Virus record (IMG/VR): IMGVR_UViG_3300013119_001005
Coordinates: 1 to 38,586 of that record
Source: a virus
DNA length: 38,586 bases
Direction: 5' to 3' (one strand)
Under the pieces are notes generated by a model. The model was not told the origin of the DNA and did not search any database. It saw only the letters and a program-made list of their open reading frames with translations. The translations under genes were made by a program, and so were the position numbers. Position 1 is the stretch's first letter, and each line of letters starts with the position of its first letter. Below are positions 21,648 to 29,223 of this stretch, one piece after another.

Positions 21648-22781
21648 ATGGAAAAAGATAAAAATTTAATTGAACAAGAAATTCACCTTGGGGAAGCTGG
21701 AGTTAAGGTTTTAGAAGGTAATGAGGATGATAAAGGTAAACGTTTAGAGGTTACTTTAATCTCTTCAGGTTGGTCTAAAAATGGGACTTATTATTCGAAT
21801 GAAGTAGCAGAAAGTGTTGCTGATCAGGTTATGAGTTCTAGGAAATTATATTTAGATCATTCACATTTCTTATTTGGGGGTAGAAGTCTTAAAGAATGGG
21901 CTGCTACTGCCGTCAAAGGTTTTAAAGAAGACGGTAAAGCAAAAGCTATTATTGAAATGACTGATAACCCTGAAACTTCTTGGTTATATGAATTAGCTAA
22001 GAAGTTCCCTGAGGAAATAGGATTGTCCATTGACGCTCGCGGTATTTTAGAAGATGGTGAGGTAAATGGGCAAGAGGGCAAGATCGTCAAGGAGATAGTA
22101 AAGTTGAATTCAGTAGACTTTGTTACTCTCCCTGCAGCTGGTGGTAAGGTTGAAAGAATCGCCGCCTCTGAGGGATTTCAGGCGACGATTGAAGATCTTG
22201 CATCAACGGTGAGCGGTTTACGCTCCGTTCTTGAAAACGAAAAACAGAAGGAGACGACTGAAATGGATAAAGAAGTCAAAGTAACAAGAGAATCCATTAT
22301 CCGTGATTATCCTGAAGTTATTGAATCTCTCAAAACAGAATTAAAAGAAGAGTTCGAAGCTGAAGGTAAAGTGGAAGAAATGGAAAATCAGGTTAGTGAC
22401 CTTAAATCACAGTTGTCTGAAGCTGAGAATAAAGTTAAAGACTTAGAAGCTAAAGTTGATGAATTTCAACTAGTTGAAGCTGAAAGAGAAAAAAGAGATA
22501 AAGTTGCTGAGCTTTTGAAAGAAAGTTCATTAAGTGAATCTCAAATTTCTGAAGTCTTTGAAAAATCACTCTTAGTTTTAGAAGACGAAGAAGAGATTCG
22601 TCAGCATATTAAAGACCGAGAAGCCTTGGTTGAATCAATATCTGGACGAATAGATAATAATGGTGAGCGACAGGAAGAAGATCTTGAAGAAGGTGAAGAA
22701 GAAAACTCTGAAGAAGAGGAAGAAGAAATACCTAAATGGGATCCAGAAGCTTTCGCTAATAGTATGAAATACAACAGATAA
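21648..22781 (+). CDS. Prohead protease-scaffold fusion
   Basis: The 377-residue product has an N-terminal prohead protease domain (about 1-185) with the catalytic-type LYLDHSHFLFG (H71 or H73) and GLSIDARG (S127), then NSVDFVTLPAAGGKVE. A long coiled coil (about 220-300) and an acidic C-terminal tail (EEEEEIPKWDPEAF) follow, as in scaffolding proteins. The full protein would template prohead assembly and then digest itself. A GAGGAG site precedes the ATG. An internal in-frame start at 22263 would yield the scaffold alone. Confidence 0.8.
   Translation: MEKDKNLIEQEIHLGEAGVKVLEGNEDDKGKRLEVTLISSGWSKNGTYYSNEVAESVADQVMSSRKLYLDHSHFLFGGRSLKEWAATAVKGFKEDGKAKAIIEMTDNPETSWLYELAKKFPEEIGLSIDARGILEDGEVNGQEGKIVKEIVKLNSVDFVTLPAAGGKVERIAASEGFQATIEDLASTVSGLRSVLENEKQKETTEMDKEVKVTRESIIRDYPEVIESLKTELKEEFEAEGKVEEMENQVSDLKSQLSEAENKVKDLEAKVDEFQLVEAEREKRDKVAELLKESSLSESQISEVFEKSLLVLEDEEEIRQHIKDREALVESISGRIDNNGERQEEDLEEGEEENSEEEEEEIPKWDPEAFANSMKYNR
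22263..22781 (+). CDS. Probable in-frame scaffold protein from internal start
   Basis: Inside the protease gene, AAGGAG (22248-22253) lies 9 bases before an in-frame ATG at codon 206, exactly where the protease domain ends and the coiled coil begins. The 172-residue product (MDKEVKVTRESIIRDYPEVI and on) would be a free scaffold, as in lambda C/Nu3. The spacing and location make this more than chance; expression itself is inferred. Confidence 0.65.
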   Translation: MDKEVKVTRESIIRDYPEVIESLKTELKEEFEAEGKVEEMENQVSDLKSQLSEAENKVKDLEAKVDEFQLVEAEREKRDKVAELLKESSLSESQISEVFEKSLLVLEDEEEIRQHIKDREALVESISGRIDNNGERQEEDLEEGEEENSEEEEEEIPKWDPEAFANSMKYNR

Positions 22782-22795
22782 GGAGAGGGTGAATT

Positions 22796-23233
22796 ATGGC
22801 TGATTTAAAAGCAACAAATATCCTTCATTATGGAGATGGAGCCTTCGACCGTGTTGTTTTAGATAAGGGAACTGCTGGAGACGCTATTGAAGTCGGTGAC
22901 TTCTTAATAATGGACACAGCAGGTGCAGTTTCTAAAATGACTGGAGTTACAGAAGACAGTGTTTTTGCTGGGGTTTGTGGAACCCTCTCAAAAGATGCTG
23001 ATGGTCCACAAGAATTATTAGTATATACGAAATGTATTGCTGAAGTTCCTATGACCTCTGCAACTTATATACACGGTGCGGGGCTAAAATATAAAACGGA
23101 CGGTACTCTAGAGGACGATGACGATGCTAATACTATTGTTTGGGCCTGGAGTAACGCAGTAGGTACAGTTACTTCAACAAAAGTATTGGTCGATGTACTT
23201 GCATTAAACAAATTATTCGAGCTTAACGCTTAA
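22796..23233 (+). CDS. Probable head decoration protein
   Basis: AAGGAG lies upstream, 14 bases after the scaffold stop. The 145-residue product begins with ATNILHYGDGAFDRVVLDKG and has a DFLIMDTAGAVSKMTG strand pattern typical of small beta-barrel capsid-cementing proteins that lie between protease/scaffold and major capsid genes. It would bind the capsid exterior to stabilise it. No sequence motif is unique, so the call rests on position and fold pattern. Confidence 0.65.
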   Translation: MADLKATNILHYGDGAFDRVVLDKGTAGDAIEVGDFLIMDTAGAVSKMTGVTEDSVFAGVCGTLSKDADGPQELLVYTKCIAEVPMTSATYIHGAGLKYKTDGTLEDDDDANTIVWAWSNAVGTVTSTKVLVDVLALNKLFELNA

Positions 23234-23250
23234 TATAGGAGGAAAGAATA

Positions 23251-24441
23251 ATGTTACAGAAAGATCAATTTAAAAGTCTAGTCGAATCTTGCCTCCAAGA
23301 ATCTGGTAACGATACATTTAAAGCGAATCGTTTAGCCGGTGATCGAGTTGATGACCTTTTACAAGAAGGTAAAATCAACCCTGATCAAGTTTCTCTTAAG
23401 GCTTTGTTCGAAGGTACAGTTGATTTAGAAAGTCAAGGAATTGATAAAGATGATGCTGTAAGGGTTGCAGAGGGTATTAATAAATCTGCATTCCCAACTA
23501 TTTCAACAAAACTGATCAATAAGAAAATTATCGATGCGTATAATTTAACAGAGGGTGAAGTTGCAAAACTTTATTCTACTATTGAAGCAACACGCACTGA
23601 TGAGGAAAATATTGTTGGTTTTACTAATGGTGATTATGAACCTCAGTTGAGACCTGAAGGTTTAGCTTATGAAGAAACATCTTTCGGTGAGAAAGATTGG
23701 TCTATCAAAATGGCTGACTTTGGTCGTATGATTAGTCTTACTCGTGAGACAATCTTTGAGGATCGCACAGGCAGTGTAATGAATAAAGCTAAGAACATCG
23801 GTGAAGCAGCTGGTCAACATAAAGCTAAAATGGTTATTCAAACATTAGGAGTGGATTTAAGAACTGCTTTTAACGAAGCAACTTCAAAAGCAGCTGTTTA
23901 TAAAGGAACAGCACTTGCTCAAGCTACTTTCTATAGTGATGATCACTCAAGCACTATTGATTCTGCTGGTACGAATGATAATAAATCAACTATTGCAATT
24001 AATTCTGCTGCTACAGCTATTACAGCTGTTAAATCTGCTTGGTTACAATTGCAGAAAATGGTTGATGAAGCTGGAAATAAGATCACTGTTGGTGGTCCTT
24101 ATTTCTTAGTTGTTCCACCTGATATTTATGTTGATGTATGGAATGCTTTCAATACACCTTCATGGAATACAGGAGACACTGTTAATACACCTACTGGATC
24201 ACCTCTTGGGTCTATGAGCCCTATTTCAGTGATTCAGAACCCATTTGTAGCTGCAAATGAATGGTTTTTCGGCCGTCCAGATCAACAGTTAAATTGGGTA
24301 GAAGTATTTGCACCTGCAACTGCTTCTCAAGGTACTAACGCTGAATTAGCATTTACGAATCAGATTGTTGCTCGCTATCGATTTAATTATCATGGTGGAG
24401 CTGGTATGACTGATTATCGTTATGTTATCGGTAAGGTTTAG
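23251..24441 (+). CDS. Major capsid protein (HK97 fold expected)
   Basis: An AGGAGG site precedes the ATG. The 396-residue product has a charged N-terminal domain (about 1-95), then FGEKDWSIKMADFGRMISLT and a Thr/Arg-rich E-loop-like region. A C-terminal WFFGRPDQQLNWVEVFAPAT and YRFNYHGGAGMTDYRYVIGK segment follows. This matches Mu-like/HK97-fold major capsid proteins, as does the location after protease/scaffold and decoration genes. The N-terminal domain may be a delta-like region cleaved by the protease. A strong hairpin terminator follows. Confidence 0.8.
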   Translation: MLQKDQFKSLVESCLQESGNDTFKANRLAGDRVDDLLQEGKINPDQVSLKALFEGTVDLESQGIDKDDAVRVAEGINKSAFPTISTKLINKKIIDAYNLTEGEVAKLYSTIEATRTDEENIVGFTNGDYEPQLRPEGLAYEETSFGEKDWSIKMADFGRMISLTRETIFEDRTGSVMNKAKNIGEAAGQHKAKMVIQTLGVDLRTAFNEATSKAAVYKGTALAQATFYSDDHSSTIDSAGTNDNKSTIAINSAATAITAVKSAWLQLQKMVDEAGNKITVGGPYFLVVPPDIYVDVWNAFNTPSWNTGDTVNTPTGSPLGSMSPISVIQNPFVAANEWFFGRPDQQLNWVEVFAPATASQGTNAELAFTNQIVARYRFNYHGGAGMTDYRYVIGKV

Positions 24442-24456
24442 TTAATCTAATCTAAT

Positions 24457-24486
24457 AAAGGGGAGGTTCTCCTCCCCTTTATTTTA
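24457..24486 (+). terminator. Rho-independent terminator after the capsid gene
   Basis: AAAGGGGAGG (24457-24466) pairs perfectly with CCTCCCCTTT (24471-24480) around TTCT, followed by ATTTTA. It would reduce transcription from the strongly expressed capsid gene into the connector genes. Confidence 0.85.
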
Positions 24487-24499
24487 CTCTGGAGGAATC

Positions 24500-24634
24500 A
24501 TGGCTGGAAAAACAATAAAAAAAACTACGTCACCTAAGAAGGTGGCACCGAAAAAATCTAGACCTACTAAATTTAGAAAGTTTGGACCTAAAACTATCGA
24601 ATTTTATATAGATACTAATAAACCGGTAAAGTAG
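24500..24634 (+). CDS. Small basic 44-residue protein
   Basis: GGAGG (24491-24495) lies 4 bases before the ATG. The product (MAGKTIKKTTSPKKVAPKKS and on) is rich in Lys, Pro and Thr, and its last third is hydrophobic-aromatic (TIEFYIDTNKPVK). A TSPK motif and the surrounding DNA (TACGTCACCTAAG) resemble those in the HNH protein at about 20941. It may bind DNA or negatively charged capsid surfaces; function unknown. Confidence 0.55.
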   Translation: MAGKTIKKTTSPKKVAPKKSRPTKFRKFGPKTIEFYIDTNKPVK

Positions 24635-24643
24635 GGAATTGTA

Positions 24644-25429
24644 ATGGTTGAATTATTTAGTACGTATCGGGATATTATTGACTTAATACCTCAATTATAT
24701 GAAAGTGATGAAGATACTGCAGATTCTATTGCAGTAAATTCTGTTTATCCTTTAGTGAATCCAAATAGGATGCGTAATTTTATATTAAAAGCGGATGGTA
24801 GAATTAAGGCTGTATTAAAAGAAGTTTATGGAAATGATTTAACCATTATCCCTTTTTACACTATACCGGAAGCAAATTATAATAATTCAGGTAGTGGAGA
24901 TCTTGCTTATACAGACACAGCTGGAACAGGATTGAAATTAACAACAACATGCGAAACTCAAGTTTGGAGATTTCGTTTTACAGATAGCACAAATTTTGAT
25001 TGTATTAGTAGTATTTGGGGGAGTCAAGGAAGTGGAGATACAAGTTCTACATTTACTTCTTCAAATTCTAAACTTATATTACTTAGTGGCTTATGGAGTG
25101 GGACTCCAGCAACAGGTGATCGTTTCGAGATAAGAACATATAATGTAAATTCAATATTGACTCAGATTAGTTCAATGTTAGCTTCTTATCTTATATTAAA
25201 TTCAATTTATACAGAAAACATCCCTAATTCATTAGATACAGCGGATGAGTATAAAAAACAAGCAGAGGATCTATTAAAAGATCTAAGAATACAAAAGATA
25301 TTTCTTCCTGACAAAGGTATTTCAGAAATTGATTTAGACCCAGTTCAAGTTGATTATGAAGTCAGTGATGAGGGAGAAGATCTTACAAACTACCGGGATG
25401 ACGAATGGAATCGTCGCTCACTTGTATAA
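24644..25429 (+). CDS. Putative head-tail connector protein with beta insertion
   Basis: The 261-residue product follows the capsid gene. Helical flanks (STYRDIIDLIPQLYESDEDT at the start; LASYLILNSIYTENIPNSLD and EYKKQAEDLLKDLRIQKIFL later) fit a gp6-like adaptor. A middle part (about 80-175) is beta-rich with many Gly/Ser/Thr. This part may be an inserted domain facing outward. Position and helical flanks suggest a head-completion or adaptor protein. A weak AGGGA site precedes the ATG. Confidence 0.5.
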   Translation: MVELFSTYRDIIDLIPQLYESDEDTADSIAVNSVYPLVNPNRMRNFILKADGRIKAVLKEVYGNDLTIIPFYTIPEANYNNSGSGDLAYTDTAGTGLKLTTTCETQVWRFRFTDSTNFDCISSIWGSQGSGDTSSTFTSSNSKLILLSGLWSGTPATGDRFEIRTYNVNSILTQISSMLASYLILNSIYTENIPNSLDTADEYKKQAEDLLKDLRIQKIFLPDKGISEIDLDPVQVDYEVSDEGEDLTNYRDDEWNRRSLV

Positions 25430-25468
25430 CAACAATAAGCTATTGAAAGCTTAGCAAAAGGAGAAATA

Positions 25469-25774
25469 ATGAGTAAAGAAGAAATGACTTCTACTAAAGA
25501 AGCAGAAGTAGATCAGGAAGTATGTATCTCAGAAGAGCAATTAAAAGAGATAAGAAATATGTCGGGACATACACATGAAATATTTCGTAGGATAGGTGTA
25601 TTAGAGGCTGATAAACTAAATTTACTACAAGAATTTCAGATGCTAGAACATCAAAAGAAAAGTTTTATGGAAAAAGTAGGTGAGGAACATAGTTTAGAAA
25701 TGGATAAACTAGATTCTTACCAAATTGATTTGAATACTGGAAAGGTATTACAGAGGGATATGAATGACAACTAA
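25469..25774 (+). CDS. Hypothetical coiled-coil protein
   Basis: AAGGAG precedes the ATG. The 101-residue product is mostly charged helix (EEQLKEIRNMSGHTHEIFRR; LNLLQEFQMLEHQKKSFMEK). It lies between the putative connector and tail-terminator-like genes and overlaps the latter by 11 bases. Similar small coiled-coil proteins are found in phage neck modules, but no specific family is recognised. Confidence 0.55.
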   Translation: MSKEEMTSTKEAEVDQEVCISEEQLKEIRNMSGHTHEIFRRIGVLEADKLNLLQEFQMLEHQKKSFMEKVGEEHSLEMDKLDSYQIDLNTGKVLQRDMNDN

Positions 25775-26699
25775 TGAAGCTCTTGATTACGTAGTTGCTA
25801 AATTAAAAGAGGAGAAAACTCCTTCAGGTTCATTACGTAGTGTTAAAAAGATCTTCAAAGGGATTACTGATAATGTTGGAGCTTTTCCTATAATTGCATT
25901 AATACCGTTAAGGGAGAGATTTCAAGGAGTAGAGTCAGCAGATTCTCAAGGACATTCAAAAATTGAAACTGTTCGAGAATTCTCTATTGATATTTACTCA
26001 CATAATATTAAACCTAAGTCTGCTTATAATCAGGCTATGGGTATTATGGAAACAGTTAAGAATTTACTTCATTATCAGCAAGATCAAGATATTTGGAATA
26101 TTGGTGGTGATGCTATTGGATTAGAAATAGTTCGAGAAAATATGGATAATGGAAAACCTTATAAAAATGGTTTCCTTCAAAAGGGAAGTATTGAATTTCG
26201 AATTATAAGTAAGGATGCTATTTTTTATAAGGATACTTATGAACATACAGCTTGGGATTCACCTAATAGTATGACTTATACTCAACCCAAAGAGGTTTTA
26301 AGTGATATGGTTACTTTATTAAAAGCAGCCAAACCTTCAGACCTCACAGGGGTAAAAATAATTAAGGAAGGTAGTTTAGGTAATGAGTCTAAATTTCCTT
26401 GTCTCTTTGTAACTGCTGATGCAGAAGGCGAAGACCATAAAGGAAATTATAATTTAGCTGCTCGTACTTATTCTATTGATCTTATTACTAAACGAGCTAA
26501 AAAGTTAGATAGTTTAGTTCAAAATATGGAATTGGTTGAAAAAGTAAAAGCAGTCTTATGGAAGAATGCTCATTTTAATGGGAAACTTCAAAATATGGAA
26601 GTTGTTCATGTTGACTACGGTCAAGTTGCAGCAGGAAATATTTTCCTTTTTGCAACAACTATTGAAATTTTAGGAGAAACTTTTCAATCAGTCCTATAG
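25764..26699 (+). CDS. Probable tail terminator, two tandem domains
   Basis: The 311-residue product seems to be an internal duplication. Residues 27-105 (VKKIFKGITDNVGAFPIIAL ... FSIDIYSHNIK) and about 195-275 (VKIIKEGSLGNESKFPCLFV ... YSIDLITKRAK) share the pattern VKxI-xG-xxFP, a strand, YSIDL/FSIDI and a helix. Phage tail-terminator proteins are about 130-170 residues with this alpha/beta layout. Position between connector and tail-tube genes supports the call. The start overlaps the coiled-coil gene. Duplication might double the ring interface. Confidence 0.6.
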   Translation: MTTNEALDYVVAKLKEEKTPSGSLRSVKKIFKGITDNVGAFPIIALIPLRERFQGVESADSQGHSKIETVREFSIDIYSHNIKPKSAYNQAMGIMETVKNLLHYQQDQDIWNIGGDAIGLEIVRENMDNGKPYKNGFLQKGSIEFRIISKDAIFYKDTYEHTAWDSPNSMTYTQPKEVLSDMVTLLKAAKPSDLTGVKIIKEGSLGNESKFPCLFVTADAEGEDHKGNYNLAARTYSIDLITKRAKKLDSLVQNMELVEKVKAVLWKNAHFNGKLQNMEVVHVDYGQVAAGNIFLFATTIEILGETFQSVL

Positions 26700-26739
26700 T
26701 TTCAGGGGGAAATTATATTAAATTAGAGTGGAGGTTGTT

Positions 26740-27042
26740 ATGATAAAAATAAAGAAATCAGATCCAAAAATTTGTGCTATGAGGAAACCAGGTTTATTTG
26801 ACCAAAAATGGTTTAAATCAAATATCCTTGAAAAACTTAATAATGGGCACATACTAACTCTACCCGCGGATGTACTTAAGTATATCGCTAATGTAGAAGA
26901 AGTCAAAGAAGAACCTAAGAAAAAGTCTTGGCGTTCTTCTCTGAAAGATGAGATAACATCTAAAAAGGAAACTGTTGAAGAAGTTAAAGAGGAAGTTACT
27001 CTTGGGACCTCAGATGATGTTAAAGAAGATAAAAAAACCTAA
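26740..27042 (+). CDS. Hypothetical charged protein
   Basis: Start 26740 is set by GGAGG (26730-26734); a GTG at 26728 lies within that site. The 100-residue product has a short globular N-terminus (about 1-45; MRKPGLFDQKWFKSNILEKL) and a Lys/Glu-rich, low-complexity tail (VEEVKEEPKKKSWRSSLKDE). It may be a neck or tail-tube cofactor. No family is recognised. Confidence 0.5.
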   Translation: MIKIKKSDPKICAMRKPGLFDQKWFKSNILEKLNNGHILTLPADVLKYIANVEEVKEEPKKKSWRSSLKDEITSKKETVEEVKEEVTLGTSDDVKEDKKT

Positions 27043-27062
27043 ATAGATAAAGGAGAATAACC

Positions 27063-28106
27063 ATGAGTACAAGAACATTATGGCAAGATTTATTCGGTAT
27101 ATCTGTTGAGGGTTCTTTAACAAGTGGGACATTCAGTACAGGTGAAGGAGTTACTAGTACTAAAACTTTATTACCTTTAACTGAATCAGCATTTTTTAAG
27201 CCTTCAAGTGGATATTTTGAATATAATCAAACAACAGGAAAGGCATATAGGACTTTCCAAGAATATACTCAGACTTACCAAGGTGAGCCAGTTGAGTATA
27301 CATTCGGAGTACAGGCAAACGCTCATACTCTTTCATTAGTACAATCACTCTTTTTCCAAGGAGGTTGTACCCAGGCTGCAGGTGATGCTGATAGTTCATA
27401 TAAATTTACTTCAGTACCTTATACTAGTGCTGATCCAAGTTATTATGCATATTTTATGCGTTGGCTACAAGAAACTGTAGATTCAGATCCTATTGATGAA
27501 TTAGTTGAGGGTGGAGTTTGTAATACTTTCACACTTAGTGGAGAAAAAGGCGGATTAATTACTCTTGAAGTAGGTATGCAAGGTGCAAACTTTATTCAAG
27601 GTGATTATAGTGCTCATCAAACCATAGAAGTTGATGCTGGTTTTGATACTCTAGCACCATTAAAATTCCAGAATATGACAGCTACTATTGCTGATGCTGG
27701 AGGAGAAGGTGCTGCTATTCAAGTACCGAGCTTTAGTATTACAGTTTCTGAAACTCCGACTTGGTCATTTTATAATGACACACAAGCTAGTAATGTTGCA
27801 TTAGGTCCAATTGAAGTTAATGGTTCAATATCATTCCCATGGAGTGATTCGAATTATGGAACTGATAGTTCTATTACTGATTTCATGAATGGCCAAGATA
27901 AAGAAGTAATTTTATCTTGGGGAGATACTGATGCTACGGGTTATGTTTATGTAAAATTAAATTGTTTCATTACTGATTATACAATTGGTGGTGATAATGA
28001 ATTAGTTGTTGAAGCTACTTTAACAGGAGTTGCTTCTTCCGATGGTAGTACACCACCTATTACAATCATAACTCAATATGATAGTGCAACATTGTCAAGA
28101 GCTTAG
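27063..28106 (+). CDS. Major tail tube protein
   Basis: An AAAGGAG site precedes the ATG. The 347-residue product is beta-rich and resembles phage tail-tube proteins: ESAFFKPSSGYFEYNQTTGK, GVCNTFTLSGEKGGLITLEV and CFITDYTIGGDNELVVEATL, a late strand with the usual G-N-E-L-V-V-E pattern. It would polymerise into the inner tube of a long tail. Location before the chaperone genes and tape measure fits. A very stable hairpin lies directly after the stop. Confidence 0.75.
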   Translation: MSTRTLWQDLFGISVEGSLTSGTFSTGEGVTSTKTLLPLTESAFFKPSSGYFEYNQTTGKAYRTFQEYTQTYQGEPVEYTFGVQANAHTLSLVQSLFFQGGCTQAAGDADSSYKFTSVPYTSADPSYYAYFMRWLQETVDSDPIDELVEGGVCNTFTLSGEKGGLITLEVGMQGANFIQGDYSAHQTIEVDAGFDTLAPLKFQNMTATIADAGGEGAAIQVPSFSITVSETPTWSFYNDTQASNVALGPIEVNGSISFPWSDSNYGTDSSITDFMNGQDKEVILSWGDTDATGYVYVKLNCFITDYTIGGDNELVVEATLTGVASSDGSTPPITIITQYDSATLSRA

Positions 28107-28115
28107 ATTGACAGA

Positions 28116-28148
28116 TTTACTAGGGAGTAATAGTTACTCCCTAGTAAA
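28116..28148 (+). terminator. Very stable hairpin after tail tube gene
   Basis: TTTACTAGGGAGTAA (28116-28130) pairs perfectly with TTACTCCCTAGTAAA (28134-28148) around a 3-base loop. A second small hairpin (ACCCC/GGGGT) follows at about 28158-28174. There is no strong T-run, so this may protect the tail-tube mRNA or partially terminate, lowering downstream expression. Confidence 0.6.
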
Positions 28149-28210
28149 AATAAAGAACACCCCGATGGAGGGGGTATCTTAAAACAATAGTTAAATAAAG
28201 GAGATTAATC

Positions 28211-28678
28211 ATGGCGATACGTGGAGTATCAAGAGAACCTGTTCCTTTTATACCAGAAGAGGAAAGGTCAGAAACAGAAAACCCGACCATTATTTGGATT
28301 CGTCCAAAAACGGGTCACCAGGCTAATGTGACAATGCAGAGATATGCTTCTGCAGGTCGAGAAGGTCGAAAAGGGTACCGCGAACTAAATGTAAACAAAC
28401 TAGATAATGCAGATATCTCTGAATTTCTAGATGTTGTCATTAAATGGGAAAATATGTATTTTTCTGATAAATTCCCAGATCTCGCTTCCAAAGGATTAAT
28501 AGGTGAAATCACAGATCAAGAGATGTTGAAGATGGTTTGTCAAGACATTTCAGCTGATTTGTTACTGGAAATTTTTGAAGCTGCTAATAATGTTTCAATA
28601 TTAAAAGCAGGCGAAAAAAAAAGCTCCAGCTCCTCACCTACTTTGCCCTCTGGAAAAGCGAAAAAAGGGAGCGAATGA
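28211..28678 (+). CDS. Tail assembly chaperone, short form (G-like)
   Basis: AAAGGAG precedes the ATG. The 155-residue product has a folded part (about 25-130) and a Ser/Lys/Pro-rich tail (SSSSSPTLPSGKAKKG). It lies between the tail tube and tape measure genes, the classic place of the lambda G chaperone. An A9 run (28614-28622) late in the ORF gives a slippery site that joins it to the next ORF in the -1 frame. The stop overlaps the next ATG as ATGA. Confidence 0.65.
   Translation: MAIRGVSREPVPFIPEEERSETENPTIIWIRPKTGHQANVTMQRYASAGREGRKGYRELNVNKLDNADISEFLDVVIKWENMYFSDKFPDLASKGLIGEITDQEMLKMVCQDISADLLLEIFEAANNVSILKAGEKKSSSSSPTLPSGKAKKGSE
28614..28622 (+). other. Probable programmed -1 frameshift site
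   Basis: In the zero frame the codons are GAA AAA AAA AGC, so the heptamer A-AAA-AAA fits a -1 slippery site. After slipping, the -1 frame reads KLQLLTYFALWKSEKRER directly into the MNYYECEF ORF with no stop. A GCTCC/GGAGC pairing (28623-28627 with 28668-28672) could provide a weak downstream stem. Confidence 0.65.
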
Positions 28679-29223
28679 ACTATTATGAATGTGAATTCTG
28701 TATAGCAAATAAACTATATGAAGGTAGGGCTTGTTACCGAGACAGATGGCCCGGTAAAGAGTCCTATACCTTCAAGGTACCTATATTCGATGATACTTCT
28801 CCATATCCTGTAGGATCGACAGAAGAAGTTTTAGATGAGGAGGATTTCATGGAAGTATTATTATCTTTGGAGATGGAAAAACCTGATGTTCCACCTTATG
28901 AATTGGTGAGAACTTATTTTTCCACTCCTGAGTATTGCCCGATAGGATCAGTAGACTTTGAGTATCAACGCTTGTTGACACTCGAGGCTGCTGCACGTCA
29001 ATACCATACTCTTCCTTATGCTGGAGGTCTCTTAGATCAACCTAATTGTCTTATCGATGCTTTTGATATCATTGCTTCTGAACGTAATCAATATGAACGT
29101 ATCAGATATGATAAGATGGAATCTGAAAGAAAATCTCAAGGTAAGGGGTCTCCAGGGGGTCCACAAACAACTCATCGTGGAGCAGTACCAATTCGAGCAC
29201 CTCAAATACCTGGGAGAAAATAA
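28675..29223 (+). CDS. Tail assembly chaperone extension (T-like ORF)
   Basis: The 182-residue ORF begins MNYYECEFCIANKLYEGRA and has helical parts (EEVLDEEDFMEVLLSLEMEK; FEYQRLLTLEAAARQYHTLP). It lies in the -1 frame of the upstream ORF and is continuous with it across the A9 site, giving a G-T fusion of about 337 residues. In lambda GT, the T part recruits tail tube protein. Direct translation from its own ATG (in ATGA) is also possible. The last 30 residues are Gly/Pro-rich. Confidence 0.55.
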   Translation: MNYYECEFCIANKLYEGRACYRDRWPGKESYTFKVPIFDDTSPYPVGSTEEVLDEEDFMEVLLSLEMEKPDVPPYELVRTYFSTPEYCPIGSVDFEYQRLLTLEAAARQYHTLPYAGGLLDQPNCLIDAFDIIASERNQYERIRYDKMESERKSQGKGSPGGPQTTHRGAVPIRAPQIPGRK

